A DNA stretch of 64,000 nt from Pseudomonas sp. LD120 (GTDB lineage Bacteria > Pseudomonadota > Gammaproteobacteria > Pseudomonadales > Pseudomonadaceae): positions 1,426,001 to 1,490,000 of the forward strand of contig NZ_WVHL01000003.1 of the NCBI RefSeq assembly GCF_009861525.1, written 5' to 3'. A program made the position numbers and the translations under genes. How positions within the stretch are numbered: the stretch's first letter is position 1; each line of letters opens with the position of its first letter. The notes under the pieces were generated by a model. The model saw only the letters and a program-made list of their open reading frames with translations, had not been told where the DNA came from and made no database searches. This document shows positions 1 through 10,700 of the stretch, piece by piece.

Positions 1-3000
1 CGGATCTGATTGGCGCCGAGCCCGCCGAGGCCAGCCTCGATCCGCAGCGCTACCTCGATGACCTGGCGTATACCCTGCAGGTTGGCCGGGACCTGATGCA
101 GGAGCGGCTGGCGCTGTTGAGCGACTCCCTGAGCGATCTGCAACGCCAGCTCAATGACTTTGCCGCAACGGGCAACGCACGTTATCGCGGCACCGGTGAG
201 GGCGAGCAGCCGGCGCTGGCGCTGTTTCGCCAGGACGAAGACATGGCCGCGGCACTGGCGGCCTGGATCGATAAACGCAAGTACCCGCAGTTGCTGGAAC
301 TGTGGGCCCAGGGCTTGACGATCGACTGGCAGCGCTTCTATCCGGCCGGCCACGGGCGGCGGCGCCTCAGCCTGCCAGGCTACCCATTTGCCCAGGAACG
401 CTACTGGGTGACAGACCTGAGCCGCAGCCAAGGGCACGCGCCTGTCCCAGGCCGCGCCTGGTTGCACCCGCTGCTCGAACGCAATACCTCGGACTTCTAT
501 CAGCAGCGCTTCAGCAGCCGTTGGCAGGGGGAGGAAAGCTGGTTTGTCGACCACCAGGTCGACAGCCGCAAGACCATGCCTGGCGTCGGCTATCTGGAAA
601 TGGCCCGGGCGGCGATTGCCCGCTCGCTGGACGGGCAGGCGCTGGCTGGTGGCCCGCTGCAGTTTCAAAACGTGGTCTGGCTGGCGCCCTACACGCCGAC
701 GCCGCAGCACGATGAGCTGCATACCGAGCTGACGCTGGCGCAGCAGAAGGTCGAGTTCAGAATCTACTCGCAGGCCCAAGGTGTCGCGTTGGAACACTGC
801 AAGGGCAGTGCGCAGGTGATGCCTCCCGTCTCCGTGCCCGCCCTGGACCTGGACAGCCTCTGCGCGGCGCCCTGGCAACGCAGCCTTGAAGCCGCCGAGC
901 TGTACCCGCTGTTCGCGGCGATGGGCATCCACTATGGTCCCGGCCATCGGGGGGTTAGCCGGTTGTGGCTGGGTGAAGACCGGGTGCTGGCCCGGCTTGA
1001 ACTGGCCCCTGAGTGGCTTGAGGGCGAGTGGGTGCTGCACCCGGGCCTGTTGGATTCTGCCGTCCAGGCCTCGCTCGGCCTCTTGCTGCAAGAGCGTGAC
1101 GAGCCCGGCGAGACACGCTTGCCCTTTGCCGTCGAGCAACTGGACGTCTACGGTTCCTGCCAAGCGCTGATGTGGGCGCTGATAAGCCTTGAGCGTCGCA
1201 CTCCGGGCAGTGTTGTGCAGCGGATCGATATCGACCTGTGCGACGAGCAAGGGCGAATCGCCGTGGCCTTGCGTGGTTTCAGCTCGCGGCCGATACCGGC
1301 CGGGGCTGAACGTCCGGGCCCCGTCGATGACACGCGGCTGCTGCCGGCTGGGCTGAGTTTGCTGGCGCCGCAGTGGCGGGTTGCGGATAACCCGTCGACG
1401 CCGCCGCAGGCGTTGCCGACCTTGGCCATTGGTGCATCAAGTGAGCGCCGCAACTGGTTGGTCGGGCAACATGCGCAGATCGAATTCTTGCCCTTACTGG
1501 CGCCGACGATTGACGGTATTGCCGCGCAACTGGCGGCTTGTGCGCCGTTTCAACGACTGATCTGGCTGGCGCCGCAGGCGTCAACCGAGCAGGCCGCGGA
1601 GGCTGGCGATCATGCTGCACTGATGCTGTTCAAACTGATCAAGGCCCTGTTGCAACTGGGGTTTGCCCAGCAGGCGTTGCAACTGCAGTTGATCTTCACC
1701 ACCAGCATTGCGCTGCGCCCCGGTGAGCCATTGGCGCCGGAGCAGGCGGCCTGCCATGGCCTGGCCGGGGCGCTGGCCAAGGAACATGAATCGTGGCGGG
1801 TGGAACTGATCGACCTGCCGCTGGGCAGCCAGGCGCTGCCCCAGGCGTTGCCCGAACCGCAACTGGCGGGTGAGTGCCTGGCGTGGCGCGAGGGTGAGTG
1901 GTTTAGCCAGCGGCTGTTGCCGCTGGCCTCGCGACCCTGTGCCGAGATTGGCGGCGTGCATTACCGCGAAGGCGGCGTGTACGTGGTGATTGGCGGCGCC
2001 GGGGGCATTGGCCAAGTATGGACGCGCCATGTGATCAGTCATTGGCGTGCCCAGGTGGTCTGGCTGGGCCGCCGCGAGGCGGACGAGGCGATCAATCAGC
2101 AGCTTGTGGCCCTGGCGCAGTTTGCCGCGCAGTGCCAGGCCCCAGCGCCGTTGTACATACAGGCCGATGCCGCCGATATCGGGCAACTGACTCGGGCCCG
2201 GCAGCAGGTGGTCGAGGCCTGCGGCCCGATCAATGGCTGGGTGCACTCGGCACTGGTACTCGACGATGGCCGCCTTGCGCAGATGGACGAGGCGCAGTTC
2301 AGCGCGGTTTTCCAAGCCAAGCGCCTGACCAGCATGGGGCTGGCTCAGGTCTGCACGGCGGCGGATGCCCCGGCGCCGGATTTCCTGCTGTTTTTCTCGT
2401 CGATGGTTGCCTTCAGCAAAGCCGCGGGGCAGGGCAACTACGCTGCGGGTTGCGCCTTTGTCGATGCCTTTGCCGCCCGGCTCGATCAACAGGGGCGATG
2501 CCCGGTCAAGGTGATCAACTGGGGGTATTGGGGCTCGGTGGGGGTGGTGGCCGAGCCGGGCTATCGGGCGCGGATGGCCGCCCAGGGCCTGGGTTCGATC
2601 GAAGCGTCGGACGGCATGGCGGCGCTGGACTGGCTGCTGGCCAGTCCCTTGCCGCAGTTGGGCTTGATCAAGCTGCTGGAGCCGATGGCCATTGCCGGTA
2701 TCGATAGCGACAGGCAGCTCGATTGCTACCCGGCAGACGCGCCACTGACGCACGATAACTGGGGCGACGCGGTTCAACGCTGTGGCCGTGCGCCGCAACA
2801 GCATCCGGCGGCCCGGGCAATGGACCGGCTGCTGCTGGCGCATACCCTGGCCTGTCTCGGTGAACTGGCCGCTGGCGGGCCGCTGACCGAGCAACGGCTC
2901 GGCGCCGACCCGGCAGTGGCTGCCAATCTGCAGGCCCAGCCGTTTTATCGTCGCTGGCTACGGGAAAGCCTGCGGTTGCTGGTGGACAACGGTGATATCG

Positions 3001-6000
3001 ATGAGCAGGGCCGGCTGTTGGTGGCCCTGCCTGATCCGGCGACGCTGTGCGCAGATTGGCAGCAGGCCAGTGAGGAGTGGCGCCGCGAGGGTGACCTGCA
3101 GGCCCAATTGGACCTGGTGCAAACCTGCGTTGAGGCCCTGCCGGCGATCTTGCGTGGCGAGCAGTACGCCACTGAAGTGATCTTCCCCGGTGGCTCGATG
3201 GCCTTGGTGGAGGGCATTTATAAAGACAACCGGACCTGTGATTACTTCAACGCGGTGCTGGGGGAAGTGGTGGTCGATGTCGCTCGCCGGCAGGCCGAGG
3301 GCGCCAGGCCGCTACGGATTCTTGAGATCGGCGCCGGCACGGGGGGCACCACCGCCGGGCTGATCGACAGGTTGCGTCCCTGGCAGCAAGGCATCGCCGA
3401 ATACTGCTACACCGACTTGTCCCAGGCGTTCCTGCGCCATGGCGAGCAGCAGTTCGCGGCGCAGGCACCTTACCTGCGTACGGCGATTTTCGACGTCACC
3501 CAGGCCTGCGCCGAGCAAGGCATCAGCCTGCAGCACTATGACCTGGTGATCGCCACCAATGTGCTGCATGCGACGCCGGACTTGCGGCGCACCCTGCAAA
3601 ACGTCAAGGCCACGCTGCGCCAGGGCGGCCTGCTGCTGCTCAACGAAATCAGCGACCGTTCACTGTTCACCCACCTGACCTTTGGCCTGCTCCAGGGCTG
3701 GTGGCTGCATGACGATACGGCGTTGCGCATCCCGGGATGCCCGGGCCTGTCTCCACTGCGCTGGCAGCAGCTGCTGCAGGAGCAGGGCTATGAACGCATT
3801 GCCTTCCCGGCCACCGCCAGTCATCAACTGGGGCAGCAGGTCATCGTCGCCGCCAGCGATGGACGGGTGTGTCTGCCCGCGCCGCGCACCGTCGTCGCCA
3901 CAGCCACAGCCACAGCCACAGCCACCGAGCCGCAAGTGCCGCGGCCGAAGCCGAAGAACATCCCGGCCGACACCGCTGAACACCTGTTGGCGGAGCAGTG
4001 TCGGCAACTGATCACCGGGGTTCTGGCGCAGTTGGTGAACATCGCGCCCGAGCGCTTGCAACGCGATGCGGCGTTTGATCGTTATGGCGTCGACTCCATC
4101 TTGCAGATCAGCCTGATCCAGGCGTTGGAGAAAAGCGCCGGCGAACTGTCGCGGACCCTGCTGTTTGAACACAACACCATCAATCAGTTGGCGGACTATC
4201 TGCTGGCCGAGCATGGCCCGGCGCTGGCCCGGCATTTTGCGCCGTTGCAGTCGGCCCCGCGCCAGGGACCGGCGCAACCTGTGGCGCACTGCGCCGCACC
4301 CGCCGCACCCATTCGTCAGGCCCCGGCCAGGCCGGCGCCCCGGCAGTCGGACCGAGTCGAGGCGTCGAACCGCGACATCGCGATCATTGGCGTGAGTGGT
4401 CGCTACCCGATGGCTGCCGATCTTCAAGGCTTTTGGGACAACCTGCGCAACGGCCGCGACTGCGTCAGCCAGGTCCCGGACCAGCGCTGGTCGCAGACCT
4501 TGAACGGGCCCCAGCCTTGGGCCGATGAACGCTGCTACGGCGGCTTCCTGGAGCAGGTCGAGGCCTTTGATCAAGGGCTGTTCGGGATCAGCGACAGCGA
4601 GGCGCAGCACCTTTCGCCCGCGTTGCGCCAGATGCTTGAAGTGGCTTGGCTGACCTTCGAGGATGCAGGTTACAGCCGCGACGCACTGGCGCGGTTCCAG
4701 CAGGACGACGTGGCGGCGATCGGGGTCTTTGTCGGGTCGATGTACAACCCGTCGCCAGGGCGCGAGAGCAATCCTGCCCATGCGGCGATCAAGGCCAATG
4801 TCACGGACTGGCAGATCCCCAACCGGATTTCCCATTTCTTCGATCTCAAGGGCCCGAGCCTGGCGGTCAATAGCGCCTGCTCAAGCTCGATGTCGGCGAT
4901 CCACCTGGCCTGCCAGAGCCTGTTGCAGAACGACTGTGCAATGGCCATTGCCGGTGGGGTCAACCTGATCCTCGATCCGTCCAGGTACCAGACCCTCAAG
5001 CTGGCCAACTTGCTTGGCAGTGCGGATCGGTGTCGCGGCTTCGGCCAGAGTGACGGCATGCTCCCGGGCGAGGGGGTTGGCGCGGTGCTGCTCAAGCCAC
5101 TGGCCGCCGCGCTGGCCGATGGCGACCGGATCTGTGGCGTGATCAAGGGCAGCGGGATCAACCATGGCGGCGGCCAACTGATGTATTCGGCGCCCAACAC
5201 CCGCCAGAAAATCCGCCTGATCACCCAGACCCTTAGGCGCTCGGGCCTGACGCCGGCGCAGATCAACTACGTTGAAGCCGCGGTCAATGGCTCAGAGCTG
5301 GGTGACCCGATCGAAGTGGCGGCGTTGAAACAGGTCTTTGGCGAACAGCCACCCGGGAGCTGCGCGCTGGGAACGGTCAAGTCGAACATTGGGCACCTTG
5401 AGGCGGCATCCGGTATCTCCCAACTGACCAAGGTGCTGCTGCAGTTGCAACACCGGCAGTTGGCGCCGTCCATCAATGCCGAGCCACTGAACCCGCATAT
5501 CCGGCTCGATGGCAGCGCTTTCTACCTGCAACAGCAAGCCTCGCCTTGGGCCGCGCTGCTGGCGGCGGATGGAAGCGTGCAACCGCGTCGGTGCCTGATC
5601 AACTCCTTTGGTGCCGGTGGCAGCTATGCCGCTCTGGTGGTCGAGGAACATCAGGTGTCGCCACCACCATTGGCCAGGGCCGGGGGCGAACAGCTGTTGA
5701 TGGTCGCCGCGGCCAGCGCTGCAAGCCTGTTGGCCTACCTGCACAAACTCCAGGCGCTGATCATTGCTGATTCATCCATCGAAGTGTCAGATCTGGCCTA
5801 CAGTTTAGCCCTGCGCGATCGTCGTCTGGCCCACCGTGCAGCGCTGTTGGTGGATGGCCACGAGCAACTGCAGGTGCGGCTGCAACGGTTATTGGACGGC
5901 ACCCCCGACAGCGGTTGCTGGTTGACGCCGATCGATGGAATTGAAGAGGGCGAGCACGGGACGGCCTCGGGGTCACTGAGCCAAAGGGGGCAAGCCTGGT

Positions 6001-6215
6001 GTTGCGGCGCCGAGCTGGATATTTCGACGCTGTACCCGCAGGGCGGCAACCGGATCTGGCTGCCCGGCTATGAGTTCGAACATCCACGGGCGCGATCGGC
6101 CCAGGCCGACACCGCACCTGCCGCGCGGTTCACCGAGGAGCTGTATCGGCGCATCGGCCGCGGCGAGCTGGGCGCCGAGCAATTTGAACAGCTGCTGACC
6201 ACCTCTAACCACTGA
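1..6215 (+). CDS. rzxD: Trans-AT polyketide synthase RzxD, 3' part (DH-KR-MT-ACP-KS0)
   Basis: The reading frame is open from base 3, and its first codons encode the linker that follows a KS domain, so the gene starts upstream of the window. Domains by window position: KS-linker to about 420; DH about 450-1320 (His at 552, motif HxxxSxxxxP with Ser for the usual Gly, and DSAVQ); KR about 1960-2720 (GGAGGIG, FFSS, catalytic Tyr in GNYAA, LDD motif typical of B-type KRs); C-methyltransferase about 2830-3860 (SAM motif EIGAGTGGTT); ACP about 3985-4210 (YGVDSI); KS about 4375-5660. This last KS keeps Cys (4878) and the NIGH His, but the HGTGT His is Ala (5280), so it should not elongate. The protein ends after the KS, and its module is completed by the start of RzxE. 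There is no cis AT, as expected for trans-AT enzymes. The rhizoxin assignment comes from domain order plus neighbours. Confidence 0.88.
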   Translation, partial: DLIGAEPAEASLDPQRYLDDLAYTLQVGRDLMQERLALLSDSLSDLQRQLNDFAATGNARYRGTGEGEQPALALFRQDEDMAAALAAWIDKRKYPQLLELWAQGLTIDWQRFYPAGHGRRRLSLPGYPFAQERYWVTDLSRSQGHAPVPGRAWLHPLLERNTSDFYQQRFSSRWQGEESWFVDHQVDSRKTMPGVGYLEMARAAIARSLDGQALAGGPLQFQNVVWLAPYTPTPQHDELHTELTLAQQKVEFRIYSQAQGVALEHCKGSAQVMPPVSVPALDLDSLCAAPWQRSLEAAELYPLFAAMGIHYGPGHRGVSRLWLGEDRVLARLELAPEWLEGEWVLHPGLLDSAVQASLGLLLQERDEPGETRLPFAVEQLDVYGSCQALMWALISLERRTPGSVVQRIDIDLCDEQGRIAVALRGFSSRPIPAGAERPGPVDDTRLLPAGLSLLAPQWRVADNPSTPPQALPTLAIGASSERRNWLVGQHAQIEFLPLLAPTIDGIAAQLAACAPFQRLIWLAPQASTEQAAEAGDHAALMLFKLIKALLQLGFAQQALQLQLIFTTSIALRPGEPLAPEQAACHGLAGALAKEHESWRVELIDLPLGSQALPQALPEPQLAGECLAWREGEWFSQRLLPLASRPCAEIGGVHYREGGVYVVIGGAGGIGQVWTRHVISHWRAQVVWLGRREADEAINQQLVALAQFAAQCQAPAPLYIQADAADIGQLTRARQQVVEACGPINGWVHSALVLDDGRLAQMDEAQFSAVFQAKRLTSMGLAQVCTAADAPAPDFLLFFSSMVAFSKAAGQGNYAAGCAFVDAFAARLDQQGRCPVKVINWGYWGSVGVVAEPGYRARMAAQGLGSIEASDGMAALDWLLASPLPQLGLIKLLEPMAIAGIDSDRQLDCYPADAPLTHDNWGDAVQRCGRAPQQHPAARAMDRLLLAHTLACLGELAAGGPLTEQRLGADPAVAANLQAQPFYRRWLRESLRLLVDNGDIDEQGRLLVALPDPATLCADWQQASEEWRREGDLQAQLDLVQTCVEALPAILRGEQYATEVIFPGGSMALVEGIYKDNRTCDYFNAVLGEVVVDVARRQAEGARPLRILEIGAGTGGTTAGLIDRLRPWQQGIAEYCYTDLSQAFLRHGEQQFAAQAPYLRTAIFDVTQACAEQGISLQHYDLVIATNVLHATPDLRRTLQNVKATLRQGGLLLLNEISDRSLFTHLTFGLLQGWWLHDDTALRIPGCPGLSPLRWQQLLQEQGYERIAFPATASHQLGQQVIVAASDGRVCLPAPRTVVATATATATATEPQVPRPKPKNIPADTAEHLLAEQCRQLITGVLAQLVNIAPERLQRDAAFDRYGVDSILQISLIQALEKSAGELSRTLLFEHNTINQLADYLLAEHGPALARHFAPLQSAPRQGPAQPVAHCAAPAAPIRQAPARPAPRQSDRVEASNRDIAIIGVSGRYPMAADLQGFWDNLRNGRDCVSQVPDQRWSQTLNGPQPWADERCYGGFLEQVEAFDQGLFGISDSEAQHLSPALRQMLEVAWLTFEDAGYSRDALARFQQDDVAAIGVFVGSMYNPSPGRESNPAHAAIKANVTDWQIPNRISHFFDLKGPSLAVNSACSSSMSAIHLACQSLLQNDCAMAIAGGVNLILDPSRYQTLKLANLLGSADRCRGFGQSDGMLPGEGVGAVLLKPLAAALADGDRICGVIKGSGINHGGGQLMYSAPNTRQKIRLITQTLRRSGLTPAQINYVEAAVNGSELGDPIEVAALKQVFGEQPPGSCALGTVKSNIGHLEAASGISQLTKVLLQLQHRQLAPSINAEPLNPHIRLDGSAFYLQQQASPWAALLAADGSVQPRRCLINSFGAGGSYAALVVEEHQVSPPPLARAGGEQLLMVAAASAASLLAYLHKLQALIIADSSIEVSDLAYSLALRDRRLAHRAALLVDGHEQLQVRLQRLLDGTPDSGCWLTPIDGIEEGEHGTASGSLSQRGQAWCCGAELDISTLYPQGGNRIWLPGYEFEHPRARSAQADTAPAARFTEELYRRIGRGELGAEQFEQLLTTSNH
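3897..3926 (+). repeat. Hexanucleotide tandem repeat inside rzxD
   Basis: Four copies of GCCACA followed by GCCACC are read in frame as alternating Ala-Thr in the linker between the methyltransferase and ACP domains. The unit length keeps the frame, so copy-number changes would only lengthen or shorten the linker. Confidence 0.9.
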
Positions 6216-6227
6216 ACAGGGATGCTC

Positions 6228-7637
6228 ATGAACCATATTCAAGAAGCCACCAGTGGCACGCCGAGCGAGGCGGGTGCTGGCCAGCCCGCAGCCCCGTCAG
6301 CCCCTGTGACTGCCGGCAAGGTGAAGATCAAGGACGGCTTCCCGGTGATGCCCGGGAAAATTCCCTTGCTCGGCCATGTGCACAAGATCGGCAAGGACGC
6401 GCTCGGTGAGCTGCGCCAGGCCGAGGCGGTCTGCGGGCCGATCTTCTGGACCTATTTCGGCAGCCAACTGCCGGTGTTGCAGATCATGGACGAGGCGGGG
6501 CTGGCGATCCTGCAGAACAAGTACACCGACAATTCGTTCCTGCGTGAGCAGATGCCGGTGATCACCGGTGAGGCCATGAACGCGTTTGACGGCCCGCGCC
6601 ATCGCAATGCGCGGCGCGCCAGCACCGATGCCTTTACGCCCAAGGGACTGACCCGCGCGCAGGTTGGCCAATTTGTCGTGGAAACCATCGATCAGCGGCT
6701 CAAGCACTGGACCGGCGAGAGCAAACTGGCGATTTTCCCCCAGACCAAGGACATCGCCCTGGAAGTGGTGTTCCGGATCCTCGGCATCCAGACCCATGAG
6801 CTGGCGCTGTGGCGTCACCAGTACGAAGAGTTCTTCCTTGGCATGATCCCGCTGAAGGTCAACCTGCCCGGGTTCCCTGCCTGGCGCTGTCGCAAGGCAC
6901 GGGGTTGGCTGGAGCAGCGGGTGGCGCGGATTGTTGCCACTACCCGGGCCAACAATGATCACGACAGCCTGGTCGGGGCGATGATCTTCGGCCGCGATGA
7001 TCACGGCAATGGCATGTCCGAGGTGGAACTGGTGCACAACATCCTTGGGCTGGGGTTTGCCGGCTCGGAAACCACGGCGGCGGTGATGGCCTGGTCAATG
7101 TTGATGCTGTCGCAGCATCCGCTGGTCTGGCAGCAACTGTGTGAACAGGTCGCCGGCCTTGAATGCCTGCCCTATACCCACGAGGAACTGGTCGGCCAGG
7201 TGCCGCTGGCCGAAGCGATATTCCGCGAAACCATGCGCCTTTATCCACCGGCACCCTTTGAGATGCGCAAGGTGCACACTGAGTTCGAACTGATGGGCCG
7301 GAGGATCCCCGCCGGGGTGATGGCCGGGGTCAGCCTGCTGCATGTTTCGCGCAATCCCGAGCGTTACCCCGATCCCGACCGCTGGAAGCCGGAGCGCTGG
7401 CTCGGGCTGGATCGGGCGCTCAACCAGGTGGAAACCTGCCAGTTCGGTGGCGGCCCCCATGCGTGCCTCGGGCGGCATGTCGCGGCCCTGGAAATCACCC
7501 TGTTCATTGCGATGCTGGCTCGGGAGCTAGGACCCAAGGGCATTGCCCCGCGCCTGGTGGGCAAGATGCCGCCGCCGGCCTACCTGCCATTCCTGCGTCC
7601 CTCGAACAAGGCTTTCCTCGACCTGAGTGGCGGCTGA
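6228..7637 (+). CDS. rzxH: Cytochrome P450 (RzxH/RhiH-type tailoring oxygenase)
   Basis: A P450 of about 469 residues. Visible motifs are the I-helix AGSETT, the K-helix ExxR (ETMR), PERW, and the haem-binding loop FGGGPHACLG with the Cys thiolate ligand. The start at 6228 is preferred over the in-frame ATG at 6222 because the Shine-Dalgarno-like CAGGGA lies seven bases before it. The gene lies between rzxD and rzxE, 12 bases after the rzxD stop, and so is co-transcribed with the synthases. In the rhizoxin pathway the P450 (RhiH) oxidises the macrolide, with epoxidation proposed. That role is inferred from position and family; the sequence does not fix the substrate. Confidence 0.87.
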   Translation: MNHIQEATSGTPSEAGAGQPAAPSAPVTAGKVKIKDGFPVMPGKIPLLGHVHKIGKDALGELRQAEAVCGPIFWTYFGSQLPVLQIMDEAGLAILQNKYTDNSFLREQMPVITGEAMNAFDGPRHRNARRASTDAFTPKGLTRAQVGQFVVETIDQRLKHWTGESKLAIFPQTKDIALEVVFRILGIQTHELALWRHQYEEFFLGMIPLKVNLPGFPAWRCRKARGWLEQRVARIVATTRANNDHDSLVGAMIFGRDDHGNGMSEVELVHNILGLGFAGSETTAAVMAWSMLMLSQHPLVWQQLCEQVAGLECLPYTHEELVGQVPLAEAIFRETMRLYPPAPFEMRKVHTEFELMGRRIPAGVMAGVSLLHVSRNPERYPDPDRWKPERWLGLDRALNQVETCQFGGGPHACLGRHVAALEITLFIAMLARELGPKGIAPRLVGKMPPPAYLPFLRPSNKAFLDLSGG

Positions 7638-7704
7638 GCAGGCCAGGGCGCACATCGTTATCAGGCATTGCACGGATTATCAGAACCAGGGATTGGAGAG
7701 AGCA

Positions 7705-10700
7705 GTGGACAGTGAAATCAGGGTTCTGCACCGCAAGATACAACGTCAGCAAATCAGCGTCGAAGACGCGGCCCTGGAGTTCGAGAGGCTCAGGGCCGGT
7801 GCTCGCCACGAGGCCACGCCGCGCCTGGTTCAACTGCCTGCGGCAAGCGCTGAACTGATCGCCGCGGCTGTCTATCACTACGATGAGCCCTGTCTGCGCG
7901 ATCATCAATTCAATCACCAGCAGATCCTGCTGGGGCTGACCTACGCCAGCCTGGCACTGGAGCATGGCCTGGGCCAGCTCGGCGACGACGAAGCCCTGCG
8001 GTTGAACAAGCTGACCTTCGCCACACCGATCGCCGTGGCCTCAGGCGAGCAGGTTGAGGTGGCGATCCGTGCCCGTGAACCTGCCGGGCAGGGATTCGAG
8101 GCGGTGTGCCGGCGCGCCCCGCTGGCGCCTTGGCAGGTCGCGGCCAGTGGCGAGTTGATGGTGGTCGGTGGCCAGCATCAGCAAGCCGTGCCGGCCGAGC
8201 TCATGGCCGGCATGACGAGGGTGGACCTGGCAGCGATCTACCGGATCAGCGCGCAGATGCACATTGGCCAGAGCTACCGGACCCTGCAAGCGCTGCACCA
8301 GTTGCCGGATGGCAATCAGGCGCTGTCAAAGGTGGCGCTCGGCGAGGCGGTCCGCGCGGACTCACGCCACTATGGCTTGCATCCGTTGCTGATCAACAGC
8401 GCGTTTCTGAGCGTCATCCCGTTGCTTGCCGGGGAGCAACTGGCCAGCCCTTACATTCCCCTGGGAATCAGGTCGCTGACCCTGTATCGGCGCCAGGCTC
8501 CGGCCAGCGGCTGGATTCACGTCCATCTGCTCAAGCACTCCGGCGAGCTGGTGCTGTTTGATGCGCAGCTCTACGCCGACGACGGTGTGCTGGTTGCTCA
8601 ATTCAACGGCTGCTCGTTGAAGCGCCTGCGCGATGCTCGCCTGGTTGAAGGCGAGGCAGCGCGCGTCAGCGAGAGCTGCGGCAGCGCTGGGGCGATCGAG
8701 GACTATCTGCTGGCACAGTTGCAGGCCCTCGGCGCCCCTCAGGTGGAAAAAAAACACCGCCAGCGCAACCTGATGGACCTGGGGCTGGAGTCCCTGCAAC
8801 TGGTCCATCTGGCTGAACGGATTGCCAGCGCAAGCGCCATCGAGCTGGAACCCACGGTGTTTTTTGAGTACCCGAGCATCGCCGAGCTGGCGGGGTTTCT
8901 CTGGCAGCACCATCGCACCGCGTTCATCCGGGTGCTGGATGGGCAGGGCATGACACCTGAGGCGCCAGTGCTGATTGAGCCAGGCACTGCCAGTGAGCCT
9001 GGCGCCATCGCTCACCGGGGCGAGGCGCCGCAGGCGGAGATCGCGATCATCGGCATGCAAGGCCGGTTCGGCGAGGCTGGCGACCTGGAGCAGTTCTGGC
9101 AGAACATCTGGGAGGACCGGGAACTGATCACGCAGGTGCCGGCGGATCATTGGGACATCGTCCCCTGGTTCGATGCCGACCCCGAGGCCAAGGACAAGAC
9201 CTATTCCAGATGGGGCAGTTTCATCCGCGACGTCGACAAGTTCGACGCCGGCTTCTTTCACCTGTCGCGCCGCGAAGCCCAGTGGATGGACCCGCAGGTC
9301 CGGTTGCTGCTCCAGAGCGCCTACACCTGCGCCGAGGACGCGGGGCTGATCCAGCGCTTGCGTGGCAGTGACACCGGGGTGTTCATCGGTTCTTGCTTCA
9401 ACGAGTACCTCGACAAGATCAGCGAACTCGGCCTGCCGATGGACCCCTACATCGCCACCGGCAGTGGGACCATCGCCGCCAACCGCATCTCGTTCTGCTT
9501 CGACCTCAAAGGGCCGAGCCTGATGTTCAACACCGCCTGCTCCTCGTCGCTGGTGGCCCTGCACGCGGCCTGTACGGCCTTGCGCAACGGCGAGTGCGCG
9601 ATGGCCTTTGTCGGTGGAAGCAATCTGCTGCTGTCGTCCTGGCACTACCGCTATTTCTCGGCGATCCGGGCGCTGTCGCCGACGGGGCGTTGCCACACCT
9701 TCGACGCCCGCGCCGATGGTTATGTGCCAGGGGAGTGCGTTGCGACGCTGTTGCTCAAGCCCTTGTCGCGGGCCCTGGCCGATGGCGATCCGATCCACGG
9801 GGTGATCAAGGGCTCGGCGGCGCTGCATGGCGGCTACACGCCGTCGTTGACGGCGCCGAGCGTGGCGGGAGAGGAGAACGTCATCCTGCATGCCTGGCGG
9901 AACGCCGGGATCGATCCTCGGACCCTGGGCTACATCGAGGCCCACGGCACCGGCACCCGGCTCGGCGACCCGATCGAGATCAATGCGCTCAAACGAGCCT
10001 TTGCGCGCTATACCGATGACCGCGGGTTTTGCTCCATCGGCTCGGTCAAGGCCAACATCGGCCATGCCGAGGGCGCGGCCGGCATCGCCGGGGTGCTCAA
10101 AGTGCTGCAACAGATGAAACACCGCAAGCTACCGGCCCTGGGCCACTTCAGCCAGTGCAACAGTCATATCAAGCTTGAAGACTCGCCGCTGCTGATCGAC
10201 ACCCAGGGCCGCGACTGGCCGGAGCAGGCTACGCCAAGGCGCGCCGGGGTCAGTTCATTCGGCTTTTCCGGCACCAACGCCCATGCGGTGCTGGAGGAAT
10301 ACCGCGAGCAACGCCTGTTCGCCAGCCATCAGGGGCAGAGGGTGCTGGTGCCCTTGTCCGCGCGGACTGAGCAGAGCCTGCAAGCGCAGGTCGCAGGCCT
10401 GCTGGAACACCTGAAGCGGCACGCCCCAGATCTGGCCGCCCTGGCCTACACCCTGCAGATCGGGCGCGAGGCGATGGCCAGCCGGGCGGTTTTCACCGTT
10501 GACAGTCTTGAACAATTGCAGCGCCAGTTGCACGACTGGCTAGCCGGCGCGCGCGATGCCGACCTTGGCGTCGCCCACTTGAACGTCGAGCAGGCCCTGG
10601 CCGCGGCGGACCTGCAGCAACTGGCCGCGTTGTGGCTGGCGGGGGCAGGCGAGGAACAGGGCATCGACTGGGCGCGCCTGTATGGCGCGGGCCCTGTACC

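Noticed and set aside
3897..3926. Hexamer repeats as a small CRISPR-like array
   Set aside because: The units are six bases without spacers and encode an in-frame linker.
6222..6227. ATG at 6222 as P450 start
   Set aside because: The ribosome site would be only one base away; ATG 6228 has correct spacing.
7627..7704. GTG 7627 as rzxE start
   Set aside because: It overlaps rzxH and has no ribosome site; GTG 7705 follows GGAGAG.
7800..8640. RzxE N-terminal DH-like domain as a pyran synthase
   Set aside because: The motif changes could fit, but the KS0-domain-ACP context and the rhizoxin double-bond shifts favour an enoyl-isomerase. It is not fully excluded.
8362..10122. Minus-strand open frame of 586 codons within rzxE
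   Set aside because: It mirrors the KS-coding strand; no motif or homologous family was recognised.
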